A stretch of DNA of 64,000 nt from Deltaproteobacteria bacterium (GCA_021780495.1 JAJXYO010000016.1:55987-119986), one strand, 5' to 3'. Positions 28,699 to 37,960 are shown, counted from the stretch's first letter. Translations and numbers: made by a program. Notes: generated from the letters alone by a model not told the origin.

Positions 28699-29409
28699 AT
28701 GACTGTCCCTGCACCCGACCAGCTCCAGGAGTCCCTGGGCTACCTTTTTTCGGATTCTACCCAACTTGATCTGGCATTGACGCACCCTTCGTTTCACAAT
28801 GAACAGGTTTATGGTGGCGGTGATTACCAACGGCTCGAATTTCTGGGGGATGCAATTCTGGGAATGCTGCTGGCCGAGATGCTCTTCTCGCGTTTTCCTG
28901 ATGCCAGCGAGGGAGAACTGTCACGCACCCGGGCCCAATTGGCTGAACAGGGCACACTGGCGCGCATAGCCCGTCAGCTGGGGGTTGGGTTGTTCATCCG
29001 GGTCGGCAGAGGTGAGGAACAATCCGCAGGACGTGATAAGGATTCAATCCTGTGCGACGTGCTCGAAGCCCTGATTGCAGCGGTCTATCTGGATGGTGGA
29101 CTTGAAGCCGCCCGCCGTGTTGTCGCCGCGTTTTTTGATGAATTGCTGGATGTGCCCCTGGATGTGACAGCGTCCCGGGATGCCAAAAGTGAGTTGCAGG
29201 AACTTATGTCGGCCAAGGGGCTGGCACCACCCGAGTACCGGTTGTCGGATGAATCGGGTCCGCCCCATGACCGCCAGTTCCGTTTTTGTGTGCTGGTTGA
29301 AGGCCGGGTGGCCGGTGAAGGTCAGGGGCGCTCTAAAAAAATCGCCCAACAGGCCGCTGCCATGCAAGCCTTGCATCGCCTGCAGTCAGGCGAAGGCGGT
29401 CTACTCTGA
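28699..29409 (+). CDS. rnc: ribonuclease III
   Basis: RNase III cleaves double-stranded RNA, including rRNA precursors. The 236-residue product has the signature RLEFLGDAILGMLLAEML near residue 42, the second metal-site region (DVLEALIAAVYLDGG near residue 117), and a C-terminal dsRNA-binding domain ending SKKIAQQAAAMQALHRL. The length is normal. The ATG lacks a ribosome-binding site (see the promoter). The stop overlaps the next start within CTGA. Confidence 0.96.
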   Translation: MTVPAPDQLQESLGYLFSDSTQLDLALTHPSFHNEQVYGGGDYQRLEFLGDAILGMLLAEMLFSRFPDASEGELSRTRAQLAEQGTLARIARQLGVGLFIRVGRGEEQSAGRDKDSILCDVLEALIAAVYLDGGLEAARRVVAAFFDELLDVPLDVTASRDAKSELQELMSAKGLAPPEYRLSDESGPPHDRQFRFCVLVEGRVAGEGQGRSKKIAQQAAAMQALHRLQSGEGGLL

Positions 29410-30464
29410 AAAAAATCACGGTACCATTTTTTATCAGCCACCAGGGCTGTTCTCATACCTGTGTATTCTGCGATCAGCGTACGATTTCCGGTTCCTCGGG
29501 CGATATTCCGGCGGCCGGAGTTATCCTGGCCAAGATCGGCGCCTGGCAACAAACAGCCGCAGGGCGTCCGCTGGAGGTGGCCTACTTCGGGGGCAGCTTT
29601 ACGGCGCTGCCCGTGGCGGTCCAGGATCAGCTTCTCCAGCCCCTGCAGAGCCTGCTGGCATCCGGTGATATCCGCTCGGTACGTATCTCGACGCGTCCTG
29701 ATTGTGTCGATGGCGCAACGGTCACACGGTTGGCGGGTTTGGGCATCACGACCATCGAGCTGGGTGTGCAGTCCATGGATGACGAGGTACTTGCTCGCTC
29801 GCTGCGCGGGCACAGTGCGGCTGATAGCGAAGCGGCCATTCGCTGCATAAAAGCCGGAGGACTTTCTGTCGGCGCCCAGTTGATGCCCGGCCTGCCGGGC
29901 GATACGGCAACAAAATCGTTCAATTCGCTGAAACGGGTCATAGCTGCCGGAGCAGACTTTCTCAGGTTCTACCCGGTGGTTGTGTTGCGCGGCACCGAGC
30001 TGGCGCGCCGCCAGCAGTCCGGCGACTATGTCCCGCTGAGTGTGGAGGAAGGCGTCCAGCTCTGCAAAGTCCTGCTGCACGAGGCCATGCTGGCCGCTGT
30101 TCCGGTTATCCGTATCGGGTTGCAGGCTGACGACGGTCTCAACAGCACTACTGTGCTGGGCGGCTGTTGGCATCCCTCGCTGGGGCGTCTAACCCGTTCG
30201 GAACTCTATTTCGACCTGCTCTGCAAGCTGCTGTCCGATATCCCCGCAGGTGTGCCCAGTGCAATTCGTTGTCACCCCTCGCGGGTTTCCGAGGTCTATG
30301 GGCAGGGGCGGATCAACCTGAAAAGGTTGGGAGAGCGGGTGGCAGCAGCCCGGGTTGCGGCTGATGACAGCCTGACAAAAGAGGAGCTTGTCGTCGAAGA
30401 TATGCATCAAACCATCAAGGGCAATATAATCACAGATCTGCACTACACCATACACGAGGAGTAG
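29406..30464 (+). CDS. radical SAM protein (Elp3/HemN-like), probable CTG start
   Basis: The frame contains the radical SAM triad HQGCSHTCVFCDQ (C-x3-C-x2-C) at about 29442-29480. Any start at the later ATG (29577) would remove the cluster, so translation must begin earlier. No ATG, GTG or TTG exists in frame between the upstream region and the cluster. CTG at 29406 overlaps the rnc stop as CTGA, with AAGGCGG upstream, and is the best start, giving about 352 residues (LKKITVPFFISHQGC). The rest has YFGGSFT, LGVQSMDDEVL and the TIM-barrel pattern of oxygen-independent coproporphyrinogen oxidase/Elp3 relatives. The substrate is unknown. Confidence 0.85.
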   Translation: MKKITVPFFISHQGCSHTCVFCDQRTISGSSGDIPAAGVILAKIGAWQQTAAGRPLEVAYFGGSFTALPVAVQDQLLQPLQSLLASGDIRSVRISTRPDCVDGATVTRLAGLGITTIELGVQSMDDEVLARSLRGHSAADSEAAIRCIKAGGLSVGAQLMPGLPGDTATKSFNSLKRVIAAGADFLRFYPVVVLRGTELARRQQSGDYVPLSVEEGVQLCKVLLHEAMLAAVPVIRIGLQADDGLNSTTVLGGCWHPSLGRLTRSELYFDLLCKLLSDIPAGVPSAIRCHPSRVSEVYGQGRINLKRLGERVAAARVAADDSLTKEELVVEDMHQTIKGNIITDLHYTIHEE

Positions 30465-30467
30465 CAC

Positions 30468-31541
30468 ATGCGTAAGGAATCCCTTAAATTTCTTGAACAA
30501 CTGCTGGACGCCCCCAGCCCATCCGGTTACGAACAGCCTGCCCAACGGGTCTTCCGCGAGTATGTCACCCCCTATTGCGATGACGTTACTACGGATGTCA
30601 TGGGCAATGTGTTTGCCCGTGTCGCCGGCAAAGGCAAGAATCTGCCCAAGGTCATGGTCGTTGGTCATACCGATGAAATCGGCCTGCAGATCAAATACAT
30701 CGATGATCGCGGTTTTCTCTATTTTGCCGCGGTCGGTGGTGTCGATGCCCACCTGACGCCGGGCAAGCGGGTCAATATCCATACGGCCGCCGGGCCGTTG
30801 CCGGGGGTGATCGGCAAAAAGCCGATCCACCTGATGGATGCTAAGGACCGGGAAACGGTTGTCAAGCTGGAGGCCCAGTATATTGATATCGGTGCCAAGG
30901 ACAAGAAAGAGGCCCAGAAACTGGTCAGGGTAGGGGACGCGGTTACCTTTGAGAGTTCATTTACCCGACTACAGGGCGACCGGGTCGCCTCACGGGGATT
31001 TGACGACAAAGCGGGCTGTTTCGTCGTGGCAGAGGTGCTGCGCCTGGTGAAGGCCTCCGGTAAGAAGTTGAACGTGGACCTGTACGGGGTTTCCTCGGTT
31101 CAGGAGGAGATCGGCTTGCGGGGCGGTACCACCAGCTGTTATACCGTTAATCCGGATATCGGCATCTGTGTCGAGGTCGATTTCTCCACCGACCAGCCGG
31201 ACGTGGAAAAGAAGCATAACGGCGAGGTTGGCCTGGGCAAGGGGCCGATCCTGGCCCGCGGCGCCAATATCAATCCCCCCCTCTTCGAGCTGCTGTCAGC
31301 CACGGCCGAGAAAGAGAAAATTGCCATCCAGCATACCGCCAGCCCGCGTGCTACCGGCACGGACGCCAATGTCATGCAGATCTCGCGCGGCGGCGTTGCC
31401 ACCGCCCTGGTCAAGATCCCGCTGCGCTATATGCACACGCCGGTGGAAACGATCTCATTGGGAGACCTGGAGGATGCTGCCAAGCTGATCGTAGCGACCC
31501 TGGGCAGGATCAGCTCGAAAGAAGAGTTTATACCGCGCTGA
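30468..31541 (+). CDS. M42 family metallopeptidase
   Basis: M42 enzymes are dinuclear-zinc aminopeptidases (glutamyl/lysyl aminopeptidase, TET-type). The 357-residue product has VVGHTDEIGL (first His/Asp) near residue 64, GFDDKAG near residue 175, the catalytic VQEEIGLRGG near residue 208, EVDFSTDQPD, and the final metal His in RYMHTPVE. The length is usual. It lies three bases after the radical SAM gene in the rnc operon. Confidence 0.92.
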   Translation: MRKESLKFLEQLLDAPSPSGYEQPAQRVFREYVTPYCDDVTTDVMGNVFARVAGKGKNLPKVMVVGHTDEIGLQIKYIDDRGFLYFAAVGGVDAHLTPGKRVNIHTAAGPLPGVIGKKPIHLMDAKDRETVVKLEAQYIDIGAKDKKEAQKLVRVGDAVTFESSFTRLQGDRVASRGFDDKAGCFVVAEVLRLVKASGKKLNVDLYGVSSVQEEIGLRGGTTSCYTVNPDIGICVEVDFSTDQPDVEKKHNGEVGLGKGPILARGANINPPLFELLSATAEKEKIAIQHTASPRATGTDANVMQISRGGVATALVKIPLRYMHTPVETISLGDLEDAAKLIVATLGRISSKEEFIPR

Positions 31542-31622
31542 CTCCAGCGCAGCATCTGTATCAGGGAAGACGGTTGGGGATTCCCTGGGGTGAGATCTGT
31601 TTGTCCACCCTGCATTTATCTG

Positions 31623-31652
31623 TTGACAAAAACGGACCTGTGTTGTTCTACT
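31623..31652 (+). promoter_or_regulatory. sigma-70 promoter of the aminotransferase gene
   Basis: TTGACA (31623-31628, consensus), 18-nt spacer, TCTACT (31647-31652). It lies in the 177-nt gap upstream of the AGGAGG-led start. Confidence 0.5.
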
Positions 31653-31721
31653 TTCAGTTATGATCTTCAACCGATTAACCTTGCATCCCTGACAGATGCG
31701 ACAATAACCAGGAGGAATATG

Positions 31722-33026
31722 ATGAATCCATTAGCACAGGAACTCAACGATCAACTTGCGCAGCACAGTCCGCACGTACTGGAGATGCTGTCCGATCTCG
31801 GCAAAAACCTGTTTTTCCCCAAAGGTATTTTGACCCAGTCGGCCGAAGCCAAGGACAAAGCGCACAAATATAACGCCACCATCGGCATAGCCACAGAAAA
31901 TGGCGGTCCCATGTTCCTGCAGTGCATTCAGGACAAGCTCTCAGCCTTTGATCCCAAGGATATCTACCCTTATGCCCCTCCGGCCGGCAAGCCGGAGCTG
32001 CGTGCCCTGTGGCGCGAGAAGATGCTGCGCGAAAATCCGAGCCAGAACAACAAGCATTTCAGCAATCCGATCGTCACCAACGCTCTGACCCACGGCCTCT
32101 CCATCGTCGGCGACATGTTCGTCGATAAAGGCGACCACCTGATCCTGCCCGACATGCTGTGGGGCAACTACAATCTGACCTTCGGTACCTGTAACGGCGC
32201 CATCGTCAAGAAGCACCCGACCTTCACCACCACCGGCGGTTATGACATCGACGCCTTCAAGGCCACACTGAAAAACACAGCCGAGGAAAAAGGGAAGGCG
32301 ATTGTTCTGCTCAACTTCCCCAACAACCCCAGCGGGTATACGCCGACCGTGGCCGAAGGCGATGCCATCGTAGCGGCCATCAAGGAAGTGGCGGAATCGG
32401 GCTGCAACGTCGTTGCGATCGCCGATGACGCCTATTTCGGTTTGTTCTACGAGGACAGCCTGAAGGAGTCGCTGTTCGGCAAACTGGCCAACCTGCATCC
32501 GCGCATCCTGGCGATCAAACTGGATGGCGCCACCAAGGAAGAGTTCGTCTGGGGCTTCCGTACCGGCTTCATCACCTTCGCCGACGGCAACGAGTATGAG
32601 AACGCGCCGGTTATGGCCTCCCTGGAGAAAAAGGCCATGGGGATCATCCGCGCCAAGATCTCCAACTGCCCGCACCCCTCCCAGACGTTTGTCATCGAGG
32701 CGCTGCGCTCACCACAATTCCTGGCCCAGAAGGAGGAAAAATTCCAGGTGATGAAGGGGCGCGCCCTGAAGACCAAGCAGGTACTCAACAGCGACAAATA
32801 CGCGAAGGCCTGGGATTATTATCCCTTCAACTCCGGTTATTTCATGTGTCTGAAATTGAAAACCGTGGAAGCTGAAAAGCTGCGCGTCCACTTGCTGGAT
32901 AAATACGGGGTCGGCGCCATTTCCATCACCAAGACGGACCTGCGGATCGCCTTTTCCTGTATTGCCGAAGAAAATATCCAGGAACTGTTCGATATCATCT
33001 ATCAGGGAGTTCAGGACCTGGCTTGA
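31722..33026 (+). CDS. PLP-dependent class I/II aminotransferase
   Basis: The 434-residue product (from ATG 31722, with GGAGG six bases upstream; ATG 31719 is the alternative) is a fold-type I aminotransferase. It shows NFPNNPSGYTPT, AIADDAYFGLFYED, and the probable PLP lysine in LDGATKEEFVWGFRTGF. The N-terminal stretch GKNLFFPKGILTQS and the PAGKPELR segment match a bacterial group related to aspartate/aromatic aminotransferases, but I cannot name the substrate. It stands alone with its own promoter and terminator. Confidence 0.87.
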   Translation: MNPLAQELNDQLAQHSPHVLEMLSDLGKNLFFPKGILTQSAEAKDKAHKYNATIGIATENGGPMFLQCIQDKLSAFDPKDIYPYAPPAGKPELRALWREKMLRENPSQNNKHFSNPIVTNALTHGLSIVGDMFVDKGDHLILPDMLWGNYNLTFGTCNGAIVKKHPTFTTTGGYDIDAFKATLKNTAEEKGKAIVLLNFPNNPSGYTPTVAEGDAIVAAIKEVAESGCNVVAIADDAYFGLFYEDSLKESLFGKLANLHPRILAIKLDGATKEEFVWGFRTGFITFADGNEYENAPVMASLEKKAMGIIRAKISNCPHPSQTFVIEALRSPQFLAQKEEKFQVMKGRALKTKQVLNSDKYAKAWDYYPFNSGYFMCLKLKTVEAEKLRVHLLDKYGVGAISITKTDLRIAFSCIAEENIQELFDIIYQGVQDLA

Positions 33027-33048
33027 GTGGTCTGGTAATGAACCTGTT

Positions 33049-33077
33049 AAAAGGCCCGCCCTTGGCGGGCCTTTTTT
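33049..33077 (+). terminator. terminator of the aminotransferase gene
   Basis: AAAAGGCCCGCC (33049-33060), loop CTT, GGCGGGCCTTTTTT. Strong GC stem with T run. The rest of the gap to 33234 shows nothing I can identify. Confidence 0.92.
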
Positions 33078-33234
33078 GTAAGCGAAAAAAAGTTGAAAGA
33101 AGTGAAACGCAAGCAGCAGGGCCGCGACAACGGAAGGCCTTCGGGAAGCGTTTTACTGCTTCGGGCGTATGCGGTTGCACCGTACAGCCTGCGAAGTGTT
33201 GCGATCAACGTGTAACGGGGGGTGCCAAAGACCG

Positions 33235-33438
33235 CTAGTTTCCCGCTGCACGCAGTACGCTAATCGACTCGCCGCCGATGCCCCAGTTGTCCGTATCCAC
33301 CTCATCGATCACCACAATCGTGGTGGCCGGATTCTTCCCCAGCACATCCACCAGCAGTTGGGTGGCCCCTTTGATCAGGGCTGCCTTCTGTTCCGTAGTT
33401 GCTCCCTCGCGGGTAATCCTGATGTTCACATAGGGCAT
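33235..33438 (-). CDS. 4-oxalocrotonate tautomerase family protein
   Basis: The 67-residue product starts MPYVNIRITREG: the Pro after Met is the catalytic base of this family once Met is removed. AGGAGGTG lies six bases upstream of the ATG. It is embedded in a larger reading frame with no homology, so only this part is real. It is the last gene of the minus-strand redox cluster, 11 bases after the MFS gene. Its substrate is unknown; a tautomerase fits a cluster for reactive carbonyl or quinone compounds. Confidence 0.88.
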   Translation of the reverse strand: MPYVNIRITREGATTEQKAALIKGATQLLVDVLGKNPATTIVVIDEVDTDNWGIGGESISVLRAAGN

Positions 33439-33449
33439 TTCTACACCTC

Positions 33450-34664
33450 CTAGCAATTGTGTGCGGCTGATTCGGCTGTAAAGCGGCTGTCCGTAGCCAC
33501 CAGCAGACCGCCAAGCGCCACCGCGAATCCGGCCAGCAGCAGCGGCAGTGCAAAGCCTCCCTGCTGGTCGGCCAGCAGTCCGGCCAGAGGAGGCCCGATA
33601 ACCTGACCGGCCCCGAAGCAGACGGTCAGAATGGCGGCGGCGCGGCGCCCCTCCGTGCCGGAACGTCTGCCACCCTCGGCCATGGCCAGAGCCACAATGC
33701 CGAGGAAGGTGCCGCCGAATATGATGGCTGCCAATCCCGCCCTGAACGCGGTTCCGGCATTGATACTCAACAGGATGCCGCAGGCCTGCAGCAGATAGGC
33801 CAGGGTCAGTGCCGGGCGTACGCCGATCCTGCATGCGATCCGCTGCCAGATGATGGTGGAGGGGGCCGCGGCCAGCCCCACGGCAACCCAGCTCCAGGGA
33901 GCAAACCCGCCCAGTCCCGGCGTATGGGCGATCATGGTCACCAGAAAGGTGGCGCTGACGATGTAGCCGAACCCTTCCAGAAAATAGGCGGCGGCCAGCC
34001 TGACGATGCCGGCAAGACTCCCCGTGGCTGGCGCCGCTGCATCCGCTACCGAAACTGCTCCCCGGCGTTTTCCCGCTACCGCGATGCCGACAAGTGCCAC
34101 TCCCCCGGACAATACCCCCATCCCCAGCCAGGCTGCACTCCAGCCGCCAAGCTGGTCCAGAAACGGAACGGTCGCGCCGCTCAAGGCAATCCCCAGGCCG
34201 ATCCCCCCGTAGAGTGCGCTGCTCCAGCGACTGTGCCGACTGCGAACCAGGATTTCGGTGACCTCGATCGCGATGACCACAAACAGAATCGCACTGGCAA
34301 AACCGCCACTCAGCCGCAGCGCTCCCCACCAGAACGGTGAAAGGGTTACTCCCATCAGCAGGGTGGTGGCGATGCTGGCGATCAAGGCGCCCACGTTGAT
34401 AATCGTGCTGCGCAGTACGCGGGGCCAGACGGCGCAGAGCAGCGCCCCGGCCAGATACCCCACATAGTTGAGAGAAGCCAGCCCACCGGCCAGGCTGTGG
34501 GTGATGCCCAGATCACGCTGCATCAGCGGAAGGATCGGCGTAAAGGCAAACCGCCCGATCCCCATGGCCACAATCATGCCGAGCATTCCGCCGATGAGAA
34601 CCCGCAGGGGGGAACGTCGTTGCAGCTCGTGCGATTCAGCGGTATTTATTTCGGAAGTGTCCAT
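33450..34664 (-). CDS. MFS transporter, YbfB/YjiJ family
   Basis: The 404-residue protein has about twelve hydrophobic segments and the family's N-terminal MGIGRFAFTPILPLMQ. This is an MFS type of unknown substrate. It belongs to the minus-strand cluster between a decayed TauE gene and the tautomerase, with a possible efflux or uptake role for the compound handled by the cluster (inference). Confidence 0.88.
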   Translation of the reverse strand: MDTSEINTAESHELQRRSPLRVLIGGMLGMIVAMGIGRFAFTPILPLMQRDLGITHSLAGGLASLNYVGYLAGALLCAVWPRVLRSTIINVGALIASIATTLLMGVTLSPFWWGALRLSGGFASAILFVVIAIEVTEILVRSRHSRWSSALYGGIGLGIALSGATVPFLDQLGGWSAAWLGMGVLSGGVALVGIAVAGKRRGAVSVADAAAPATGSLAGIVRLAAAYFLEGFGYIVSATFLVTMIAHTPGLGGFAPWSWVAVGLAAAPSTIIWQRIACRIGVRPALTLAYLLQACGILLSINAGTAFRAGLAAIIFGGTFLGIVALAMAEGGRRSGTEGRRAAAILTVCFGAGQVIGPPLAGLLADQQGGFALPLLLAGFAVALGGLLVATDSRFTAESAAHNC

Positions 34665-34704
34665 ACGGTCATGTTAATCCCAATGCATTATCAAAGCAAA
34701 TTCA

Positions 34705-35040
34705 TCACATCAAACCCACCAGCATCTTGGTCCCCATCACAATCAGCAGCAGCGCAAAAATCTTCTACAATTTATCAATCGGCAGACTGTGCGCCGAGCG
34801 GTGCGGTGGCGATGCTAGCGGCGGAGATGCCGGCCAGCGCGGGGGGATAGACGAAACCGAGGCGGTAGAGGGGAGCGAGGCCGACAGGCCGTTGATCACA
34901 TAGCCGGGCGCTCCGGCCAGGGCGATGGGAAGGCCGGTGGCCGCCGATGTGCGATGGCGCGGTGAATGGCGTTGTTGCACCAGGTAAGAAACGGCACCGG
35001 CATGCTGCCGCCGATGCCGGCCAGAGTGGAACTTACACCG
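34705..35040 (-). pseudogene. remnant of a TauE/SafE family exporter
   Basis: Minus-strand translations in different frames recover pieces of the C-terminal half of a TauE/SafE protein: STLAGIGGSMPVPFLTWCNN, then TSAATGLPIALAGAPGYVIN in another frame, then LAGISAASIATAPLGA, and finally DKL-stop-KIFALLLIVMGTKMLVG ending at TGA 34705. At least two frameshifts and one in-frame TAG break it, and the N-terminal half is missing at the junction with the nitroreductase gene. Confidence 0.8.
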
Positions 35041-35048
35041 ATCAATGA

Positions 35049-35852
35049 TTATCTCAATTCGATCCGCGCCGCCTGTCGCGGCGGTATGCGGTGGTAACGG
35101 TAACGGGGAAAACCGTACATCAGTGCCCCGAATACGCTGTGATCGCCGGGAATGCCCAGCGCCTCCCGCAGGGCAGGATGCCCGTTGGCGGCCCGCATAA
35201 AATAACCGGCCCAGCAGGTGCCGATACCATTGGCAACGGCCGCCAGTTCGAACTGGGTCAGGGCAATGGTGCTGTCCACCGAACTCCAGATCCAGTCGTC
35301 CGGGGCATGGATGATGATCATGTGGGGGGCATTGCGCAGGACCGGGTCCTTGCCCTGCTCCCATTGTGCGACTACCGGGGCGTAACGAGGTTCCACCGTG
35401 CTGATCCGTCGCAGGTAGTCGATTATCAGGCCGGCCAGGCGTCTGGTCTCGGAGGGTGTCTGGATTACCAGCCAGTGGAGCGCTTGGCGGTTCACGGCCG
35501 TCGGCGCCCAGCGGGCCGTGTCAATGGCTGCCCTGACCAGTGCCTCCGGCACCGGTTCCTCCCTGAATTCCCGGACCGAGCGGCGGTTTTTCAGAAGCTG
35601 GGTCAGGGCCGGAACGGAAACGGTCAGATTATGATCGACGAGCGGCGCATCCTCCAGGGGAAGTGCCGTGTGAAGAACCGCGCCGTGGGGGCAGACGGCG
35701 ACGCAATGGCCGCAGGCGATACAGCGCTGGTCAGCGCTGTATCGAAAAACGGGGAACCCTTCGCCATCCCGGTCAAAAAGCCCCATGGGGCAGACTGCGC
35801 TGCACATGCCGTCGCGGCGGCAGGTTGTGTGATCAATGGTTACCAAACTCAT
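35049..35852 (-). CDS. nitroreductase with N-terminal 2x[4Fe-4S] ferredoxin domain
   Basis: The 267-residue protein has two ferredoxin-type cluster motifs at residues 11-60 (the second is CIACGHCVAVCP), followed by an FMN-dependent nitroreductase domain (KNRRSVREF near residue 88, WAPTAVNRQ near residue 114). This fusion type is frequent in anaerobes. The electron donor is presumably a low-potential ferredoxin. It is preceded by a second, ferredoxin-free nitroreductase gene. Confidence 0.92.
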   Translation of the reverse strand: MSLVTIDHTTCRRDGMCSAVCPMGLFDRDGEGFPVFRYSADQRCIACGHCVAVCPHGAVLHTALPLEDAPLVDHNLTVSVPALTQLLKNRRSVREFREEPVPEALVRAAIDTARWAPTAVNRQALHWLVIQTPSETRRLAGLIIDYLRRISTVEPRYAPVVAQWEQGKDPVLRNAPHMIIIHAPDDWIWSSVDSTIALTQFELAAVANGIGTCWAGYFMRAANGHPALREALGIPGDHSVFGALMYGFPRYRYHRIPPRQAARIELR

Positions 35853-35954
35853 ATCATAATCCTCCTTGCAGATTGCCGATCACCAAAAAATTCAAAAACT
35901 GAATGCCGCTGCCAGTGGCGTCAGCATGTTGCCGGGCAGAAGTCAGTGGCTACT

Positions 35955-36536
35955 TCACGTACTCGAAATCTCCCCACTACTTTTCCATGTTCCATAATGG
36001 ACAAATTCACTCAGCGGCTTGCGTGGCGGCCCTTCTTTGGCCTCACCGGCGGGATAGCCGATAGGTAACAGCCCCACAATCCGGATTGCAGGCGGGATTG
36101 CCAGCAGGGTTTTGAGCTGCTCTTCATCGAACACACCGACAAAGACGCTGCCGAGCCCCTGAACGTGGGCCGCCAGCATCAGGTTTTGCATGGCGATTCC
36201 CAGATCTGCCATGAAATACTGTTCCCCGCGCAGATCGCCCGACTGGTGCGGATTCGCACACGCCACGATCACGATCGGCGCCTGGGCCAGGCCCTTCTGG
36301 GCCGGATTGGACTTGTAGCCATAGGTGGCAAAGAATGTTTCCACGAAGGAAAGCTCGCTGATCCTGTTCCGTACCTCCTGGTCCTGCACGACCACCAGCT
36401 GCCAGCACTGTTTGTTCGACCACGACGGGGCTTGTTGCACCGCTTCCAGCACCGCCTGGAGCTTTTCCGGCTCAACCGGCTGATCCGAAAATCTGCGCAC
36501 GCTTCTTCTGGTCTTGATCGCCTCCAATGTTTCCAT
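35955..36536 (-). CDS. nitroreductase family protein
   Basis: The product (193 residues from ATG 36536, GGGAGG seven bases upstream) begins [20 protein letters not shown], the FMN-phosphate-binding start of the family. It continues with [19 protein letters not shown] longer start to 36578 lacks a ribosome-binding site. Member of the NemR-like cluster; it could reduce nitro- or quinone-type compounds. Confidence 0.92.
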   Translation of the reverse strand: METLEAIKTRRSVRRFSDQPVEPEKLQAVLEAVQQAPSWSNKQCWQLVVVQDQEVRNRISELSFVETFFATYGYKSNPAQKGLAQAPIVIVACANPHQSGDLRGEQYFMADLGIAMQNLMLAAHVQGLGSVFVGVFDEEQLKTLLAIPPAIRIVGLLPIGYPAGEAKEGPPRKPLSEFVHYGTWKSSGEISST

Positions 36537-36644
36537 GACATTCCTCCCGATGCAGTAAGATAGCCCCTTTGCACGCAACAGGCTTCGGCCTGCGCCTTCA
36601 GCACCGGATGCATCCCTTCAAACCGGACAAAGGGGCGGTTAGGA

Positions 36645-37079
36645 TTAGCTCTCCTTGGGTGTTAACCACGACGTTGCCGTGGCACAGCGGATACCGTCCT
36701 CCAGAGTGGCCTGGCTCAGGCTGCCCGCCTCCGCCTGGATGCAGATGAAGTACAGATCCTCACTGCCCGCTTTCCAGGCGCGCTCGCCTTCCGGGGCGAC
36801 CCGGATCAGGCTCCCTTCCTGGATCGGAAATTCTTCACCATCCACAAAGAACGTTCCGCTGCCGCGCAGGACGATGTAGAGTTCCTCATTCTTCTTGTGG
36901 GCGTGGACAAAGGGCATCCCTTTTCCGGCCGGGAGGCGGTTGAGGGAGGCCTCGCATCCGGTCAGGCCCAGTTGGCTGCCGATGAAGTATTTGCCGGGAA
37001 ACCCCATGAAATCCCTCTGCAAAAGGGTTTCAAACGGCCCGGTATGCTCTGCGCTGTAGTGCTTTTCCTTGATGGTCAT
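36645..37079 (-). CDS. cupin-domain protein
   Basis: The 144-residue product (from MTIKEKHY, ATG 37079, with GGGAGGAG upstream) contains a single cupin fold with both motifs: FVHAHKKNEELYIVLRGSG (metal-binding His, His, Glu) and PEGERAWKAG. The enzymatic role is unknown; a binding or isomerase function is possible. Confidence 0.85.
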   Translation of the reverse strand: MTIKEKHYSAEHTGPFETLLQRDFMGFPGKYFIGSQLGLTGCEASLNRLPAGKGMPFVHAHKKNEELYIVLRGSGTFFVDGEEFPIQEGSLIRVAPEGERAWKAGSEDLYFICIQAEAGSLSQATLEDGIRCATATSWLTPKES

Positions 37080-37114
37080 GTCAGGGCTCCTCCCTCTTGT
37101 CATGGCTGGTGTAG

Positions 37115-37960
37115 TCACGTTCTGTCATGGCGGGTGCTTCCCGGTATCCCGCCCTCGCACGGCACCCTGGTCTGGCAGAGGCCGCAGCCGGTCTGGGGCG
37201 TGCCAAAGCGCTCCCCGACCGCTTCAACGATGGTTTGATAGACATACTGTTTGCATCTGGGCTTGTCGTGACCCGCCCGTGACAGGGCCCCCACCGGGCA
37301 ACGGTCGATGCAGAGTCCGCAGCTGCCATCGCGGAAGTACAGGCAGTTGTGGCGATGGCTGGGGTAGGGGCGTTCGCTTGGGGCGAGCCGCAGGTCGGTG
37401 ATCACGCTGCCGCAACGGTGGGCGATACCCTTGGGGGTGATGAGGGCATCGTTCAGGCTAAAGGTGCCCAGGCCGGCGGCATAGGCGGCATGGCGCTCCG
37501 ACCAGGTCGAGGCTATGCCGACCGGTGTATCGGCGAACTCCTGCCAACTAGCGGCCAACTGGGGAGCGATCGCCTGCTGGCCCCGTTCCTTCAGCCAGAC
37601 TACCAGGTGCCGGCGCAGCGCAGCATTGAGCTGCTCACCGAAAAAGCGGGTCCGGGTCCAGGCCTGGGAAGGGTACTGTTCCTCAACGCGGTTGCTCTCC
37701 CGGGTTGGCCGCGTGATCGGCAGAATCCAGCTGATCACGGTGGCTGCCGGCGTATCCGCTCCCAGGGTGTGTGCCATAACCTCCTGCGGGGTTTGATGGA
37801 AGGCGCCGATGACGGACTTGTACTCGCTGAATAGCGGATCACCGGCAGCGGCATAACCGACCAGCGGCTCGTCGAAGTACGGGGCGTCGCTGTCCGGGAA
37901 GCGGTTGAGCGGACTCTCATGGACAAAGCGGACTATCTCGTGACGGAGCTGCGCTTCCAT
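37115..37960 (-). CDS. epoxyqueuosine-reductase-like Fe-S protein
   Basis: The 281-residue product has a C-terminal pair of [4Fe-4S]-type motifs: CGLCIDRCPVGAL near residue 214 and CGLCQTRVPCE near residue 260 (the second with altered spacing). The upstream part resembles the QueG/reductive-dehalogenase-like fold without the cobalamin-specific features that I could recognise. Annotated as QueG-like only. It follows the flavoprotein by 21 bases. Confidence 0.8.
   Translation of the reverse strand: MEAQLRHEIVRFVHESPLNRFPDSDAPYFDEPLVGYAAAGDPLFSEYKSVIGAFHQTPQEVMAHTLGADTPAATVISWILPITRPTRESNRVEEQYPSQAWTRTRFFGEQLNAALRRHLVVWLKERGQQAIAPQLAASWQEFADTPVGIASTWSERHAAYAAGLGTFSLNDALITPKGIAHRCGSVITDLRLAPSERPYPSHRHNCLYFRDGSCGLCIDRCPVGALSRAGHDKPRCKQYVYQTIVEAVGERFGTPQTGCGLCQTRVPCEGGIPGSTRHDRT

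Noticed and set aside
29577..30464. Radical SAM gene starting at ATG 29577
   Set aside because: It would lack the CxxxCxxC cluster, which is found in frame upstream; the CTG at 29406 is the better start.
33100..33238. Plus-strand 71-codon frame after the aminotransferase terminator
   Set aside because: Its start lies inside the aminotransferase gene, it crosses the terminator, and it has no ribosome-binding site or homology.
33235..34329. Long minus-strand frame ending in the tautomerase sequence
   Set aside because: Only the last 67 codons have homology and a ribosome-binding site; the rest is an out-of-frame shadow of the MFS transporter gene.
34765..35364. Minus-strand 199-codon frame over the nitroreductase/TauE junction
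   Set aside because: It joins a shadow of the nitroreductase with out-of-frame TauE pieces; it is better explained as a pseudogene fragment.
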